This document shows positions 6,769-14,724 of a stretch of DNA of 64,000 nt, in pieces; position 1 is the stretch's first letter; each line of letters opens with the position of its first letter. Location: the NCBI GenBank assembly GCA_003523255.1, contig DPGH01000008.1:88048-152047 (forward strand). The letters run 5' to 3'. Source of the DNA: Clostridiales bacterium. Its GTDB lineage: Bacteria > Bacillota > Clostridia > Christensenellales > Borkfalkiaceae. Made by a program: the position numbers and the translations under genes. The notes below the pieces were generated by a model. That model saw only the letters and a list, made by a program, of their open reading frames with translations, made no database searches and was not told where the DNA came from.

Positions 6769-6957
6769 TTATAACAGTTCGAAAAGCGCGTTAAAACGTT
6801 TCTGGTGTCCGTCGGCTAATTCGTTTGCTTTTTCCGCAAGTTTGGCGTTTGTTAAAATTCTCGAATACAGTCTTGCTTTTTTAGCCGCGCTTTCTTCATA
6901 AATAAGCAAGTCGGATAAAAGAGTGGCTTCTTTAGTGGTAAGCATGTTTTTAGACAT
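6769..6957 (-). CDS. small CotF-like protein
   Basis: This 62-residue helical protein (KNMLTTKEATLLSDLLIYEE, then a helix ending HQKRFNALFELL) resembles half of a Coat_F unit. It comes first in the two-gene minus-strand operon with 6469-6756. Paired short CotF-type proteins are common in sporulating Clostridia. AAAGGAG lies upstream of the ATG. The assignment rests on the helix pattern and the neighbour and is less certain than for the longer partner. Confidence 0.55.
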   Translation of the reverse strand: MSKNMLTTKEATLLSDLLIYEESAAKKARLYSRILTNAKLAEKANELADGHQKRFNALFELL

Positions 6958-7036
6958 AAAAATCGCTCCTTTATAAAGTCGTTTGCATAAGTTATCGCCG
7001 CGCGGCGTATTTTTATACCGTAATTTTAAAATTTTA

Positions 7037-7065
7037 TTGATTTTTTTTTGGTTTAAATATATACT
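7037..7065 (+). promoter_or_regulatory. promoter placing the start codon near +1
   Basis: TTGATT (7037-7042), a 17-bp spacer and TATACT (7060-7065) predict a transcription start near 7072, only about 4 nt before the ATG at 7076. There is no Shine-Dalgarno, so the message would be essentially leaderless. Confidence 0.65.
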
Positions 7066-7075
7066 TTATAGCGTT

Positions 7076-7570
7076 ATGGATAACAAAGTTTTACGTAAAA
7101 AAATAATAAGTTCGTTTTTCGTTGCGCTGTTTTTAACTCTCTGCCTTTGCTGCGGCGTGCCTTTGATAATAATTTTTGCGGGCAACAACACCGTCGTTAT
7201 GGTAATCGGCATAGTTTGCACGGTCGTGGGTTTTTACGGCACGCCTATGGGGTGGATTTCTTTCGGCAACGCAAAATCGCTTGAACGCGTTGTGCTTGCC
7301 GTTACCGCAGAAAATCTTTTAACCGTTAAAGATATTGCCGCCCAACTCGGTAAAACCGAGGCGCAGGTTAAAGAAAGTCTTACCGTGTGCTTTCAAAAAG
7401 GGTATTTGTTCGGGTACGTTTTTGACGGAGAAGCTATTTCTTACAACGCCAACAGGCACCCAACCGAAAAGGTTATGTCCTGGGTTTGCCCCAACTGCGG
7501 CGCGACCAACACTTATCTTTTAACCGACGGCGTGGTAAAATGTCCGTATTGCGGCAGCGTTAAAAAGTAA
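7076..7570 (+). CDS. membrane protein with C-terminal zinc ribbon
   Basis: This 164-residue protein has two membrane helices near residues 10-35 and 38-58. A soluble segment follows with winged-helix character (VKDIAAQLGKTEAQVKESL), and the C-terminal zinc ribbon is CPNCG...CPYCG. The function is unknown; the layout suggests a small membrane-tethered nucleic-acid- or protein-binding module. The start is the ATG placed by the promoter 10 nt upstream. A longer frame to 6983 exists but would start upstream of that promoter. It converges with hydA and shares its terminator. Confidence 0.65.
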   Translation: MDNKVLRKKIISSFFVALFLTLCLCCGVPLIIIFAGNNTVVMVIGIVCTVVGFYGTPMGWISFGNAKSLERVVLAVTAENLLTVKDIAAQLGKTEAQVKESLTVCFQKGYLFGYVFDGEAISYNANRHPTEKVMSWVCPNCGATNTYLLTDGVVKCPYCGSVKK

Positions 7571-7618
7571 TTTGCGGCATACGCTTTTAACGATATTTTA
7601 TATTGAAACGATAATAAA

Positions 7619-7643
7619 AAAGGAGCGAAAATTTCGCTCCTTT
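7619..7643. terminator. bidirectional terminator
   Basis: AAAGGAGCGAAA (7619-7630) pairs with TTTCGCTCCTTT (7632-7643), flanked by A and T runs. It serves the zinc-ribbon gene (+) and hydA (-). Confidence 0.8.
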
Positions 7644-7670
7644 ATTTTTAGGTTTTTAACGTTTTTCCGC

Positions 7671-9389
7671 TTAACGCTCCCACGCGGTCTGGTCGGTGTG
7701 TAAAAGGTGATGCGCCTTTTCGGAAAGGGGTGCGCCGAGATACTCGTCGTAAAGTTTTATAACGCTCGGGTTTTCGTGCGAAAAGCGTAATTCTGCGTTT
7801 TTGTCGAGCGAGCATAAAACTTTTGCGCGGTCAAACGCTAACTCTTTACCGTCGTGTATCGGTTGTCCGCCGCCGCCCGAACAGCCGCCGGGGCAAGCCA
7901 TAACTTCTACAAAATGGTAATGTTCTTTGCCGCTTTTAACGTTTTCCATTAGTTTTTCGGCGTTTTTAAGTCCGTGGCATACCGCTATTTTAATCGCTTT
8001 TTCGCCTACGTTAAAGGTCGCTTCTTTATACCCGTCTTTGTCCATGACTTTCATAAAAGCGTCGGGGTCTGGAAGGGACTTTGTCGCAAAAAAGTACGCG
8101 GAGCGGAGAGCCGCTTCCATAACGCCGCCCGTCGCGCCGAAAATAACGCCCGCGCCGGTTGCCGTGCCGAGCGGGGAATCGAAGTTTTCTTCGGCAAGTT
8201 TAAGCGGGTCTATGCCGAGCGTGCGGATAAGTCTTGCCGCCTCACGCGTGGTGAGCGCAACGTCCACGTCCTGCACGCCGTTTTCGGAAAGGGCTTTAAC
8301 CGAACTTTCGTATTTTTTGGCAACGCACGGCATTACCGAAACGCAGAAAATCTTTTCGCGGGGGACGCCGATTTTTTCGGCAAAATAACTCTTGGCTACC
8401 GAGCCGAACATTTGCTGTGGCGACTTTGCCGTAGAAAGCCTTGCCACGTACCCGGGGTATTTAGCCTTCATAAAGCGTACCCATCCGGGGCAACAAGAAG
8501 TAAACATAGGCAAACGCGTTTCTTCTATTTCGGGTAAACGCTCTAAAAGTTCGTTACCCTCTTCCATAATGGTTAAATCCGCGGCAAAGTCGGTATCGAA
8601 AACGTAGTCCGCGCCCGCTTTTTTAAGCGCGTATACGAGCCGCTCCGCAGTGGCGAACTCGGGGGTAAGATTAAACTCTTCGCCCCACGCCGCGCGTACC
8701 GCCGGCGCAATCTGAAACACGGTTACCGTTTCGGGGTCTCTTAACGCGTCGGCAACCTTATCCGTATCGTCGCGCTCGTGCAACGCGCCGCAAGGGCAGT
8801 GGGTTATGCACTGTCCGCAAAGCGAGCAGTCCGAAGAGGTAAGGCTTTTGCCGCCTCTTACTCCTACGGTCGTTCTCGAACCCATGCCTTCTCCGTCCCA
8901 TATCGCGAGAGATTGCACCTTTTCGCACACGCTTACGCAGCGCATACATTTTATACATTTATTTACGTCCCGAACTAAAGGAAAGTCTTTTGGGAAATCG
9001 TCTTTAAAAAACTTTTTATCAAACCCCACTTCGGTTATGCCGAGGTTTTTTGCCACCGTCTGAAGCGAACAGTTGCCGTTGCGCACGCAGGAGGGGCATC
9101 TGTCGTCGTGCTGAGAAAGTATCAGTTTAACGTTGCTTCTTCTCGCGTCTATGACTTTGCGGCTGTCCGTTAAAACTTCCATTCCTTCTTGCGCGGCGGT
9201 ATTGCATGAAGAGGCAAGCCTTTCGTTCCCGACGATTTCGACCACGCACACTCTGCACGCGCCTATTTCGTTTACGTCTTTAAGGTAGCAAAGCGTGGGT
9301 ATATCTATGCCGACGCTTTTCGCCGCGTCTAACAAAGTAGTTCCTTCTTTTACGCACACGGGTTTGCCGTTTATTTTAAGGTTTACCAT
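7671..9389 (-). CDS. hydA: [FeFe] hydrogenase, M3-type catalytic subunit
   Basis: This 572-residue cytoplasmic hydrogenase makes or oxidises H2. In order it has an N-terminal 2Fe-2S ferredoxin domain (C...GACRVCVVE...SSC) and the His-ligated 4Fe-4S motif HDDRCPSCVRNGNC. Two 4Fe-4S motifs follow (CIKCMRCVSVC, CSLCGQCITHC). The H-cluster domain has TSCCPGWVRF, MPCVAKKYE and MACPGGCSGGGGQP. All cluster ligands are present. It overlaps the upstream flavoprotein gene by 7 bases, so the two are probably one enzyme; hydrogenases paired with a GltD-like partner are a known group of [FeFe] hydrogenases. Electron donor and any bifurcation are inferred. Confidence 0.95.
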   Translation of the reverse strand: MVNLKINGKPVCVKEGTTLLDAAKSVGIDIPTLCYLKDVNEIGACRVCVVEIVGNERLASSCNTAAQEGMEVLTDSRKVIDARRSNVKLILSQHDDRCPSCVRNGNCSLQTVAKNLGITEVGFDKKFFKDDFPKDFPLVRDVNKCIKCMRCVSVCEKVQSLAIWDGEGMGSRTTVGVRGGKSLTSSDCSLCGQCITHCPCGALHERDDTDKVADALRDPETVTVFQIAPAVRAAWGEEFNLTPEFATAERLVYALKKAGADYVFDTDFAADLTIMEEGNELLERLPEIEETRLPMFTSCCPGWVRFMKAKYPGYVARLSTAKSPQQMFGSVAKSYFAEKIGVPREKIFCVSVMPCVAKKYESSVKALSENGVQDVDVALTTREAARLIRTLGIDPLKLAEENFDSPLGTATGAGVIFGATGGVMEAALRSAYFFATKSLPDPDAFMKVMDKDGYKEATFNVGEKAIKIAVCHGLKNAEKLMENVKSGKEHYHFVEVMACPGGCSGGGGQPIHDGKELAFDRAKVLCSLDKNAELRFSHENPSVIKLYDEYLGAPLSEKAHHLLHTDQTAWER

Positions 9390-11215
9390 TTTTGTTCTCT
9401 CCCTTTCTTAAACGCGCCGAAGCCGAATTTGTCGCAACGCAGACATCTCGAAGATTCTTGCCGCGCTTCTTTTTCGGACATGCCTATTTCCATAAGTTTA
9501 AAGTCGCACTTTCTTTCCGCGGCGAATCTTTCGGTCGTGGTAACCCTGCCGCATGGGGTGTTGTCGCGGAATCTTGCTTCCGGCACGTCTACGTCCGCGG
9601 TTATAACGTGATTAAAACCGAGGTAGTTGTCGATGTTTGCCGCCGCGACTTTACCCGCCGCTACGGCTTTTATTACGGTTGCGGGTCCGGTTACGCAATC
9701 GCCGCCGGCGAATATTCCGCCAAAGTCTTTAACGCCCGTCGAGTTAAGCGCTTCTATACAGCCGCGTTTTACGGGCAGTCCGAATTGCTTAAACTCGCAC
9801 GAATCTATGTCTTGTCCGATGGCGACTATCAAAAGGTCGCAGGGCACTTCTTCTTCAGGTTTGTCGGAAGAAACGGGCTTCGGTCTGCCGCGGTCATAGG
9901 GGCCTATAATCTGCGGTTTAACGACGAGCGCGCGTACGTTGCCGTTTTCGTCTTTTTCCACGCGTACGGGCGCGGCGAGTTCTATTATCTCGCAACCCTC
10001 TTCTATCGCTCCCGCAACTTCTTCTTTCTGTGCGGTCATGTCCTCTTTTCTTCTTCTGTAAACGACTTTCACGCTTTCCGCGTTAAGCCTTACGGAAGAG
10101 CGCGCCACGTCCATAGCCACGTTGCCGCCGCCTACGACTACCACGCGTTTACCCGTAAAGTCGGGGTACACTTCGTCGCCGATGCCTTTAAGCATTTCCA
10201 CCGCGGAGATAACGCCTTTGGCGTCCTCGCCGTCTATGCCGAGTTTTTTGTCAGTTTGCGCGCCTATAGATATGTATATCGCGTCGTAATTTTCGCTTAT
10301 TTCTTTAAGAGAAACGTCTTTGCCGACGGAAGCGTTTAATTTTACCTCTATTCCCGTCGAAAGAATTTCGGCTATTTCGCCGTCGAGCAGTTCTCTCGGG
10401 AGCCTGTAAGAGGGTATGCCGTATCTCAGCATTCCGCCGAGGCGGGCTTTTTCTTCGTATACGGTAACCTTGTGCCCCATAAGGGAAAGATAGTACGCCG
10501 CCGTAAGTCCGCCGGGGCCGCCGCCGATTACCGCCACTTTTTTGCCGGTGGGCGCCGCGCATTCGGGTACGGGTACTTTGCCCGCATGGTCAACGGCGTA
10601 ACGCTTTACGCCGCGTATGTTTATCGCGGCGTCTATCATGCCGCGCCTGCACTTAAATTCGCAGGGGTGTTCGCAAACCAGTCCGCAAACGCAAGGCAGG
10701 GGGTTGTCTTTTCTGATAAGTTTAACCGCGTCGGCGCATCTCCCTTCCGCAACCAAAGCAAGGTAACCCGGTACGTCTACGTGGGCGGGGCAGCCGTATA
10801 CGCACGGCACGCTCTTAAAATTCGCTTCTTTGCATCTGCCCGTCGTTATGTGCGAAACGAAATCGTCATAAAAAGACGAAAGACCCAAAAGCACTATTCT
10901 CGCGCCGTCGTAACCTATGGCGCAGTCGGCGGTGCGGTAAACCGAAAAGGCGGTTTCTTCGATAAGCTCGAGCGTTTTTAAATCCGCCTCGCCGTCAAGA
11001 ACCTTGTCTAAAAGGTTTTCAAGCGCGGTGAGCCCCACGCGGCAGGGTACGCATTTGCCGCAACTTTGCGCGCGACAGGTTTTTAAAAACGCCGATACCA
11101 GGTCTACGGGGCATACCCCCGCTTTAGACGAGGCAAGGCGTTTTGCCATATCGCTCAAAAGTTCGTCTACGGTGCGTTCCGCTTTGGTTTTGTCCGTCAG
11201 CGTCAATCTGTTCAT
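9383..11215 (-). CDS. NuoF-type FeS domain fused to GltD-like NAD(P)H flavoprotein (hydrogenase partner)
   Basis: This 610-residue fusion has two parts. Residues about 45-120 are the iron-sulfur domain of NuoF/HydB (SCGKCVPCRVGL and a later ADCAIG). The rest is a GltD/NfnB-like subunit. It has the cysteine-rich segment CVYGCPAHVDVPGY...CVCGLVCEHPC, the FAD fold VAVIGGGPGGLTAAYYL and the NAD(P) fold VVVVGGGNVAMDVARS, and ends CLRCDKFG. It probably moves electrons between NAD(P)H and the hydrogenase encoded by the overlapping downstream gene. It is not a glutamate synthase: no large subunit is nearby. Start is fixed by GGAG upstream of the ATG. Confidence 0.85.
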   Translation of the reverse strand: MNRLTLTDKTKAERTVDELLSDMAKRLASSKAGVCPVDLVSAFLKTCRAQSCGKCVPCRVGLTALENLLDKVLDGEADLKTLELIEETAFSVYRTADCAIGYDGARIVLLGLSSFYDDFVSHITTGRCKEANFKSVPCVYGCPAHVDVPGYLALVAEGRCADAVKLIRKDNPLPCVCGLVCEHPCEFKCRRGMIDAAINIRGVKRYAVDHAGKVPVPECAAPTGKKVAVIGGGPGGLTAAYYLSLMGHKVTVYEEKARLGGMLRYGIPSYRLPRELLDGEIAEILSTGIEVKLNASVGKDVSLKEISENYDAIYISIGAQTDKKLGIDGEDAKGVISAVEMLKGIGDEVYPDFTGKRVVVVGGGNVAMDVARSSVRLNAESVKVVYRRRKEDMTAQKEEVAGAIEEGCEIIELAAPVRVEKDENGNVRALVVKPQIIGPYDRGRPKPVSSDKPEEEVPCDLLIVAIGQDIDSCEFKQFGLPVKRGCIEALNSTGVKDFGGIFAGGDCVTGPATVIKAVAAGKVAAANIDNYLGFNHVITADVDVPEARFRDNTPCGRVTTTERFAAERKCDFKLMEIGMSEKEARQESSRCLRCDKFGFGAFKKGREQKW

Positions 11216-11296
11216 GTTTTTCTCCGTAAATAATTTCGCGGCGTGCGCCGCGTTTTATGTTAAACCGCCCGCAGGCGGTAATAACGCAAAATAAGG

Positions 11297-11773
11297 TTAT
11301 TGTTTATCCGTACTCCCGAAGCCGCCCGTTCTTATACCCGCCGCTTCGTCCGAATAGGTTACGCCGTATTCGGTAAAAATGCCTTGCGCAAAGGCTTTGC
11401 CTTTTTCCACCGTCAGGGGTAGGGTGCCGCAGTTGGTCAGTTTTATAAAGATATGACCTTCGTTTTCGGCGTAAAAGTAATCGCCGTCGATTATGCCCAC
11501 GGTATTGTTAAGGGTAAGGCGGTACTTAAAGCCCAGTCCGCTCCTCGGATATATGCCGAGCATCCACCCGTCGTCGATTTTAACGCGTACGCCCGTGGCG
11601 ATTTTAATTTCTTCGCCGGGGGCAAGGGTAAAAGTTACGGGCGTAAAAAAATCGTATCCCGCACTGCCTGCGGTGGCGCGCCGCGGGAGGATTACCGCTT
11701 CGTATTCTTCTTTAGTGCCGGTTTTTAAATACTCGGCTTCGCTGACTTTATAAAATTCGGCAATTTTTTTCAT
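11297..11773 (-). CDS. dut: dUTP diphosphatase
   Basis: This 158-residue trimeric dUTPase hydrolyses dUTP to dUMP and keeps uracil out of DNA. Motifs include SAGYDFFTP, YPRSGLGFKYRLTLNNTVGIIDGDY (motifs 2 and 3) and the C-terminal phosphate-binding arm RTGGFGSTDK. The ATG at 11773 is preferred because AAGGTGAG lies about 5 nt upstream; a GTG three codons earlier overlaps that site. Two GC hairpins lie between dut and the flavoprotein gene on the minus strand (around 11268-11283 and 11235-11250), so dut may be transcribed separately. Confidence 0.93.
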   Translation of the reverse strand: MKKIAEFYKVSEAEYLKTGTKEEYEAVILPRRATAGSAGYDFFTPVTFTLAPGEEIKIATGVRVKIDDGWMLGIYPRSGLGFKYRLTLNNTVGIIDGDYFYAENEGHIFIKLTNCGTLPLTVEKGKAFAQGIFTEYGVTYSDEAAGIRTGGFGSTDKQ

Positions 11774-11796
11774 TTTTCTCACCTTTTTTCATTGTA

Positions 11797-11828
11797 ACAA
11801 AAAACGCGCCCGATTAGCAAGCGCGTTT
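11797..11828 (-). terminator. terminator of the MFS gene
   Basis: On the minus strand AAACGCGC (complement of 11821-11828) pairs with GCGCGTTT (complement of 11802-11809) and is followed by a T run. It lies between the MFS gene and dut. Confidence 0.75.
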
Positions 11829-11839
11829 AAAGACATTTT

Positions 11840-13021
11840 TTATTGCTTTTCGCTTTCAAACGGTTTTTTCGGCAGTCTGAAATACACCGCGGTGGATATT
11901 ATCATTAACACAAAAATTATTGCGAGGGCGAGGGGAAATATTTTTACGCCGGTTTTACCCGCGATAACGCCGAACAGCGGCGGCACGAGCAGTATGCCGA
12001 GGTTAGAAGCGACCATTTGCGCGGACACGAGCGACTGCGAAGCGCGCGCCCCGAAATCTTTCGGCAACACGTACGTAAGGTTAGGAAAGGCGGGTCCGTT
12101 GCCGAGCCCTATAAAAAACAGGGCGTAGCCTTTGATTTCGACGGGAACGGGGAGAAACAGCACGGTAACGGCGGCGGCAATTACGGAGTAGCCTATAACG
12201 AGTATTTTACCCGAGGAAAGTTTCGCCGCGAGAACCCCTGCAAGAAATCTGCCTGCGGTTATTCCCACGTAATAATAGGTTATGTATCTTGCGGCGGCGG
12301 CTTCGGAAAGTCCTTTGTCCACGAGATAACTCGTGCCCCAGGTGTCGCAAGTGAACTCGAGCGCGCAAGTGGTAAAAAACGCAACCCATACGGCGCGCAC
12401 CGCTTTAACCTTAAACATATCTTTGTATTTCAATAAAAGCGGTTCTGCGTCGAATTCTTCTTCGTTCGCGCTTTTGACTTTCTTCCACAGCGGCAACACC
12501 GCGAAGGACAGCGCGGTAATAATCGCTTGCACGACGAATATTATAAGATAACCTTTTCGCCAACCTTCCGCGCCGTTTAACGTAAGCGAAAACACGAGCG
12601 GGCTCGTAACCACGCCCACGCCGTAAAAGCAGTGCAAAAAATTCATGTGGGTAGGCTTATAACGCGTGGCGACGTAGTTGTTCATCGCGGCGTCTATCGC
12701 GCCCGCCCCGAGCCCTAACGGCAGGGCGCAAAAGCACAGCGCGAGAAAGCCGTTCGCAAACGAAAACGCGAGCACCGCCGCCGCGGTAAGAGCGGTTGAC
12801 AGCGCGACCGTAAGACCCGTGCTGAGTTTGTTGATGATACGCGCGCTAAAAAAACTCGCCGCGACCGTTCCCAGAGAAATAAGCGTGGTAACCACTCCCG
12901 CAAGCGATACGGAAAAACCGAGCTCTACGCGCATTGCGGGGAGTGCCGCGCCGAAAGCGGAGTCCGGCACGCCCAGTCCTATATAAATAAAGTATAAAAA
13001 CACCAACAAAAGGGTAGTCAT
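11840..13021 (-). CDS. MFS transporter
   Basis: This 393-residue major facilitator has about twelve membrane helices split 6+6 around a cytoplasmic loop near residues 180-205. The first segment, FIYIGLGVPDSAFGAALPAM, is the entry typical of sugar/fucose-permease-like MFS families, and GLGNGPAFPNLTYVLP lies in the second half. The substrate cannot be told from sequence. AAAGGA precedes the start. Transcribed divergently from the LOG gene, from its own promoter. Confidence 0.8.
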   Translation of the reverse strand: MTTLLLVFLYFIYIGLGVPDSAFGAALPAMRVELGFSVSLAGVVTTLISLGTVAASFFSARIINKLSTGLTVALSTALTAAAVLAFSFANGFLALCFCALPLGLGAGAIDAAMNNYVATRYKPTHMNFLHCFYGVGVVTSPLVFSLTLNGAEGWRKGYLIIFVVQAIITALSFAVLPLWKKVKSANEEEFDAEPLLLKYKDMFKVKAVRAVWVAFFTTCALEFTCDTWGTSYLVDKGLSEAAAARYITYYYVGITAGRFLAGVLAAKLSSGKILVIGYSVIAAAVTVLFLPVPVEIKGYALFFIGLGNGPAFPNLTYVLPKDFGARASQSLVSAQMVASNLGILLVPPLFGVIAGKTGVKIFPLALAIIFVLMIISTAVYFRLPKKPFESEKQ

Positions 13022-13066
13022 TTTACGTCCTTTAAATTTATTACGTCGTTTAAGGTAACTTCAAGC

Positions 13067-13095
13067 ATTGTAGCATACAATAATATAAAAAGCAA
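13067..13095 (-). promoter_or_regulatory. promoter of the MFS gene
   Basis: On the minus strand, TTGCTT (13090-13095), a 17-bp spacer and TACAAT (13067-13072). Confidence 0.65.
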
Positions 13096-13118
13096 ATTTA
13101 AATGCGGCGGTCATTGCG

Positions 13119-13147
13119 TTGACAAAATTTACGCAGTATAATAAAAT
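13119..13147 (+). promoter_or_regulatory. promoter of the LOG-family gene
   Basis: TTGACA (13119-13124), a 17-bp spacer and TAAAAT (13142-13147), about 50 bases before the gene. It lies back-to-back with the MFS promoter. Confidence 0.7.
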
Positions 13148-13195
13148 CATTACAATAAGTGCGATAAACGCGGCGGTTAAAAGGAGGCTTTAATC

Positions 13196-13780
13196 ATGAA
13201 AATTTGCGTATTCGGTTCCGCAAGCGATAAAATAGATAAAATTTATATCGAAAAGACTTACGAACTTTGTTTTGACCTTGCAAAACGCGGTCATTCGCTC
13301 GTGTTCGGCGCGGGCGGAGAAGGGCTTATGGGCGCGGCGGCGAGAGGTTTTCGCGACGGCGGCGGCAAAATCCACGGCGTTATACCCAAATTTTTCGACG
13401 AAAACGGGTACGAAGCCATTTATCGCGAGGCGGACGTTCTCACTTTTACCGACACCATGGCTGAACGTAAAAAAATAATGGAGGACGATTGCGAGGCGTT
13501 TATAATCGTTCCGGGCGGAATAGGCACCTTTGAAGAGTTTTTCGAGATACTTACCCTGAAACAACTCGGCAGGCACGCCAAAGCGATAGCGATATACAAC
13601 GTTAACGGCTATTACGACGTAATGAGTAAAATGCTTAAAAGCGCGGTGGACCAAAAATTCGTAAACGCGGAGTGCTATAAACTCGCCGCGGCGTTTGATA
13701 ATAAAGACGAAATTATAAAATACGTTGAAAATTATTCCGCGGACGACGTAAAATGGTCGAGTTTAAAGCGTAACGGGTAA
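13196..13780 (+). CDS. LOG-family protein (nucleoside-5'-monophosphate phosphoribohydrolase)
   Basis: This 194-residue Rossmann-like protein of the LOG family has the signature PGGIGTFEEFFE near residue 105 and the nucleotide-binding start KICVFGSAS. GAGGEGLMGAAARG lies in the middle. Family members cleave AMP or cytokinin-type nucleotides to the free base and ribose 5-phosphate; they were long misannotated as lysine decarboxylases. AAAGGAGG precedes the ATG. Substrate in this organism is unknown. It stands alone, with its own promoter, next to the purine operon. Confidence 0.85.
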   Translation: MKICVFGSASDKIDKIYIEKTYELCFDLAKRGHSLVFGAGGEGLMGAAARGFRDGGGKIHGVIPKFFDENGYEAIYREADVLTFTDTMAERKKIMEDDCEAFIIVPGGIGTFEEFFEILTLKQLGRHAKAIAIYNVNGYYDVMSKMLKSAVDQKFVNAECYKLAAAFDNKDEIIKYVENYSADDVKWSSLKRNG

Positions 13781-13867
13781 TATCCGTTAAAATTCGGCGC
13801 TCGGTATAAGCAAAAATTATACTTTTACCCTAAAAAATAAAAAATTTAAAAAATATCTCCCAAACGT

Positions 13868-13896
13868 TTGACTTAGAGATAAGCATTTGTTATACT
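13868..13896 (+). promoter_or_regulatory. promoter of the purine salvage/import operon
   Basis: TTGACT (13868-13873), a 17-bp spacer and TATACT (13891-13896), with an extended -10 TG at 13888-13889. The predicted start, about 13903, is just before the riboswitch. Confidence 0.8.
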
Positions 13897-13913
13897 TGGG
13901 CTGTAAATTGAAT

Positions 13914-14065
13914 TTTGCCAATATAGGTTCGTATAAACGGCACGAACGTCTCTACCGCATCGCCACAGACGCGACTATTGGAAAGATAACCCGTATTGTT
14001 TAAATAGGGGTTAAGGCGCTTCGGCGTATATTGGCAAACAGAGCGATTTATCGCCTGTTTTTACT
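13914..14065 (+). promoter_or_regulatory. purine riboswitch (guanine type) with terminator/antiterminator
   Basis: The aptamer lies at 13918-13981. P1 is CCAATA/TATTGG and P2 is GTTCGT/ACGAAC with a 7-nt L2 ending in GG. J2/3 is GTCTCTACC and J3/1 is GACTAT. The specificity pyrimidine is C (13975), which indicates a guanine/hypoxanthine ligand. The expression platform is clear. TTTGCCAATATA (13914-13925) is perfectly complementary to TATATTGGCAAA (14027-14038), an antiterminator. It competes both with P1 and with the terminator AAACAG-GCGA...TCGC-CTGTTT (14036-14060) plus T run. Ligand binding should therefore switch the operon off. P3/L3 and J1/2 deviate from consensus. Confidence 0.88.
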
Positions 14066-14088
14066 TTTAAACAAATGAAGGTGCAAAA

Positions 14089-14688
14089 ATGAGATTGCTC
14101 GAAAAAGCGATAAGAGAAAAGGGTAAAGTTCTCCCCGGCGACGTTCTTAAGGTCGGCGCGTTTCTCAATCATCAGTTAGACGTAAGGCTTTTAAAAAAAA
14201 TAGGCAACGACATTTATAAACATTTTAAAGATTGCGGCGTAACCAAAATTCTCACCGTAGAGGCTTCCGGTATAGGTCTTGCATGTCTTACGGCGCAGTT
14301 TTTCGATTGTAACGTAGTTTTTGCGAAAAAAGGCAAAAGTTCCAACGTAGACGGCGACGTTTACAGCGCGGAATGTTTTTCTTATACACACGGCAACAGA
14401 AACACCCTTATCGTACCGAAGGAATACCTTCCTTCGAGCGACAGGGTGCTTTTTATTGACGATTTTCTCGCTCACGGAGAAGCCGTAAGGGCTTGCAGAG
14501 AACTCGTTCGCCAGTCGGGCGCGACTTTAGTCGGCATCGGCATCGCGGTGGAAAAGGGTTTTCAGGGTGCGGGCGACGAACTCAGAAGAGACGGGATAGA
14601 CTGCTACTCGGCGGCGATTATAGAGAAAATGACGCCGAAGCGCATCACTTTCCGTCGTTCGGAAGAAAACTCTTCCGAAAACGAATAA
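14089..14688 (+). CDS. xpt: xanthine phosphoribosyltransferase
   Basis: This 199-residue type I phosphoribosyltransferase converts xanthine (or guanine) and PRPP to the nucleotide. It has the Xpt-specific N terminus (ending in KVGAFLNHQLD), the base-specific segment VEASGIGLA, and the PRPP loop VLFIDDFLAHGEA near residue 125. Length equals the B. subtilis type. First gene after the purine riboswitch, with GAAGGTG as Shine-Dalgarno. Its only downstream neighbours are a BMP lipoprotein and nucleoside ABC transporter genes, so salvage and uptake are coregulated. Confidence 0.95.
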   Translation: MRLLEKAIREKGKVLPGDVLKVGAFLNHQLDVRLLKKIGNDIYKHFKDCGVTKILTVEASGIGLACLTAQFFDCNVVFAKKGKSSNVDGDVYSAECFSYTHGNRNTLIVPKEYLPSSDRVLFIDDFLAHGEAVRACRELVRQSGATLVGIGIAVEKGFQGAGDELRRDGIDCYSAAIIEKMTPKRITFRRSEENSSENE

Positions 14689-14724
14689 AAAGTTATTAAA
14701 CCCGAAAGGGTCAGGAGGTTTTTT

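Noticed and set aside
8758..9063. Small overlapping frames inside hydA
   Set aside because: They lie wholly within a well-supported hydrogenase gene and show no independent signals.
9392..10981. Long + strand frames across the flavoprotein gene
   Set aside because: They are shadows of the minus-strand gene in a GC-rich region, without ribosome sites or family motifs.
9383..11215. Glutamate synthase small subunit
   Set aside because: There is no large subunit nearby, and the N-terminal NuoF-type domain and overlap with hydA point to a hydrogenase partner.
13196..13780. Lysine decarboxylase annotation for the LOG protein
   Set aside because: The PGGxGTxxE motif marks the LOG phosphoribohydrolase family; the decarboxylase name is historical.
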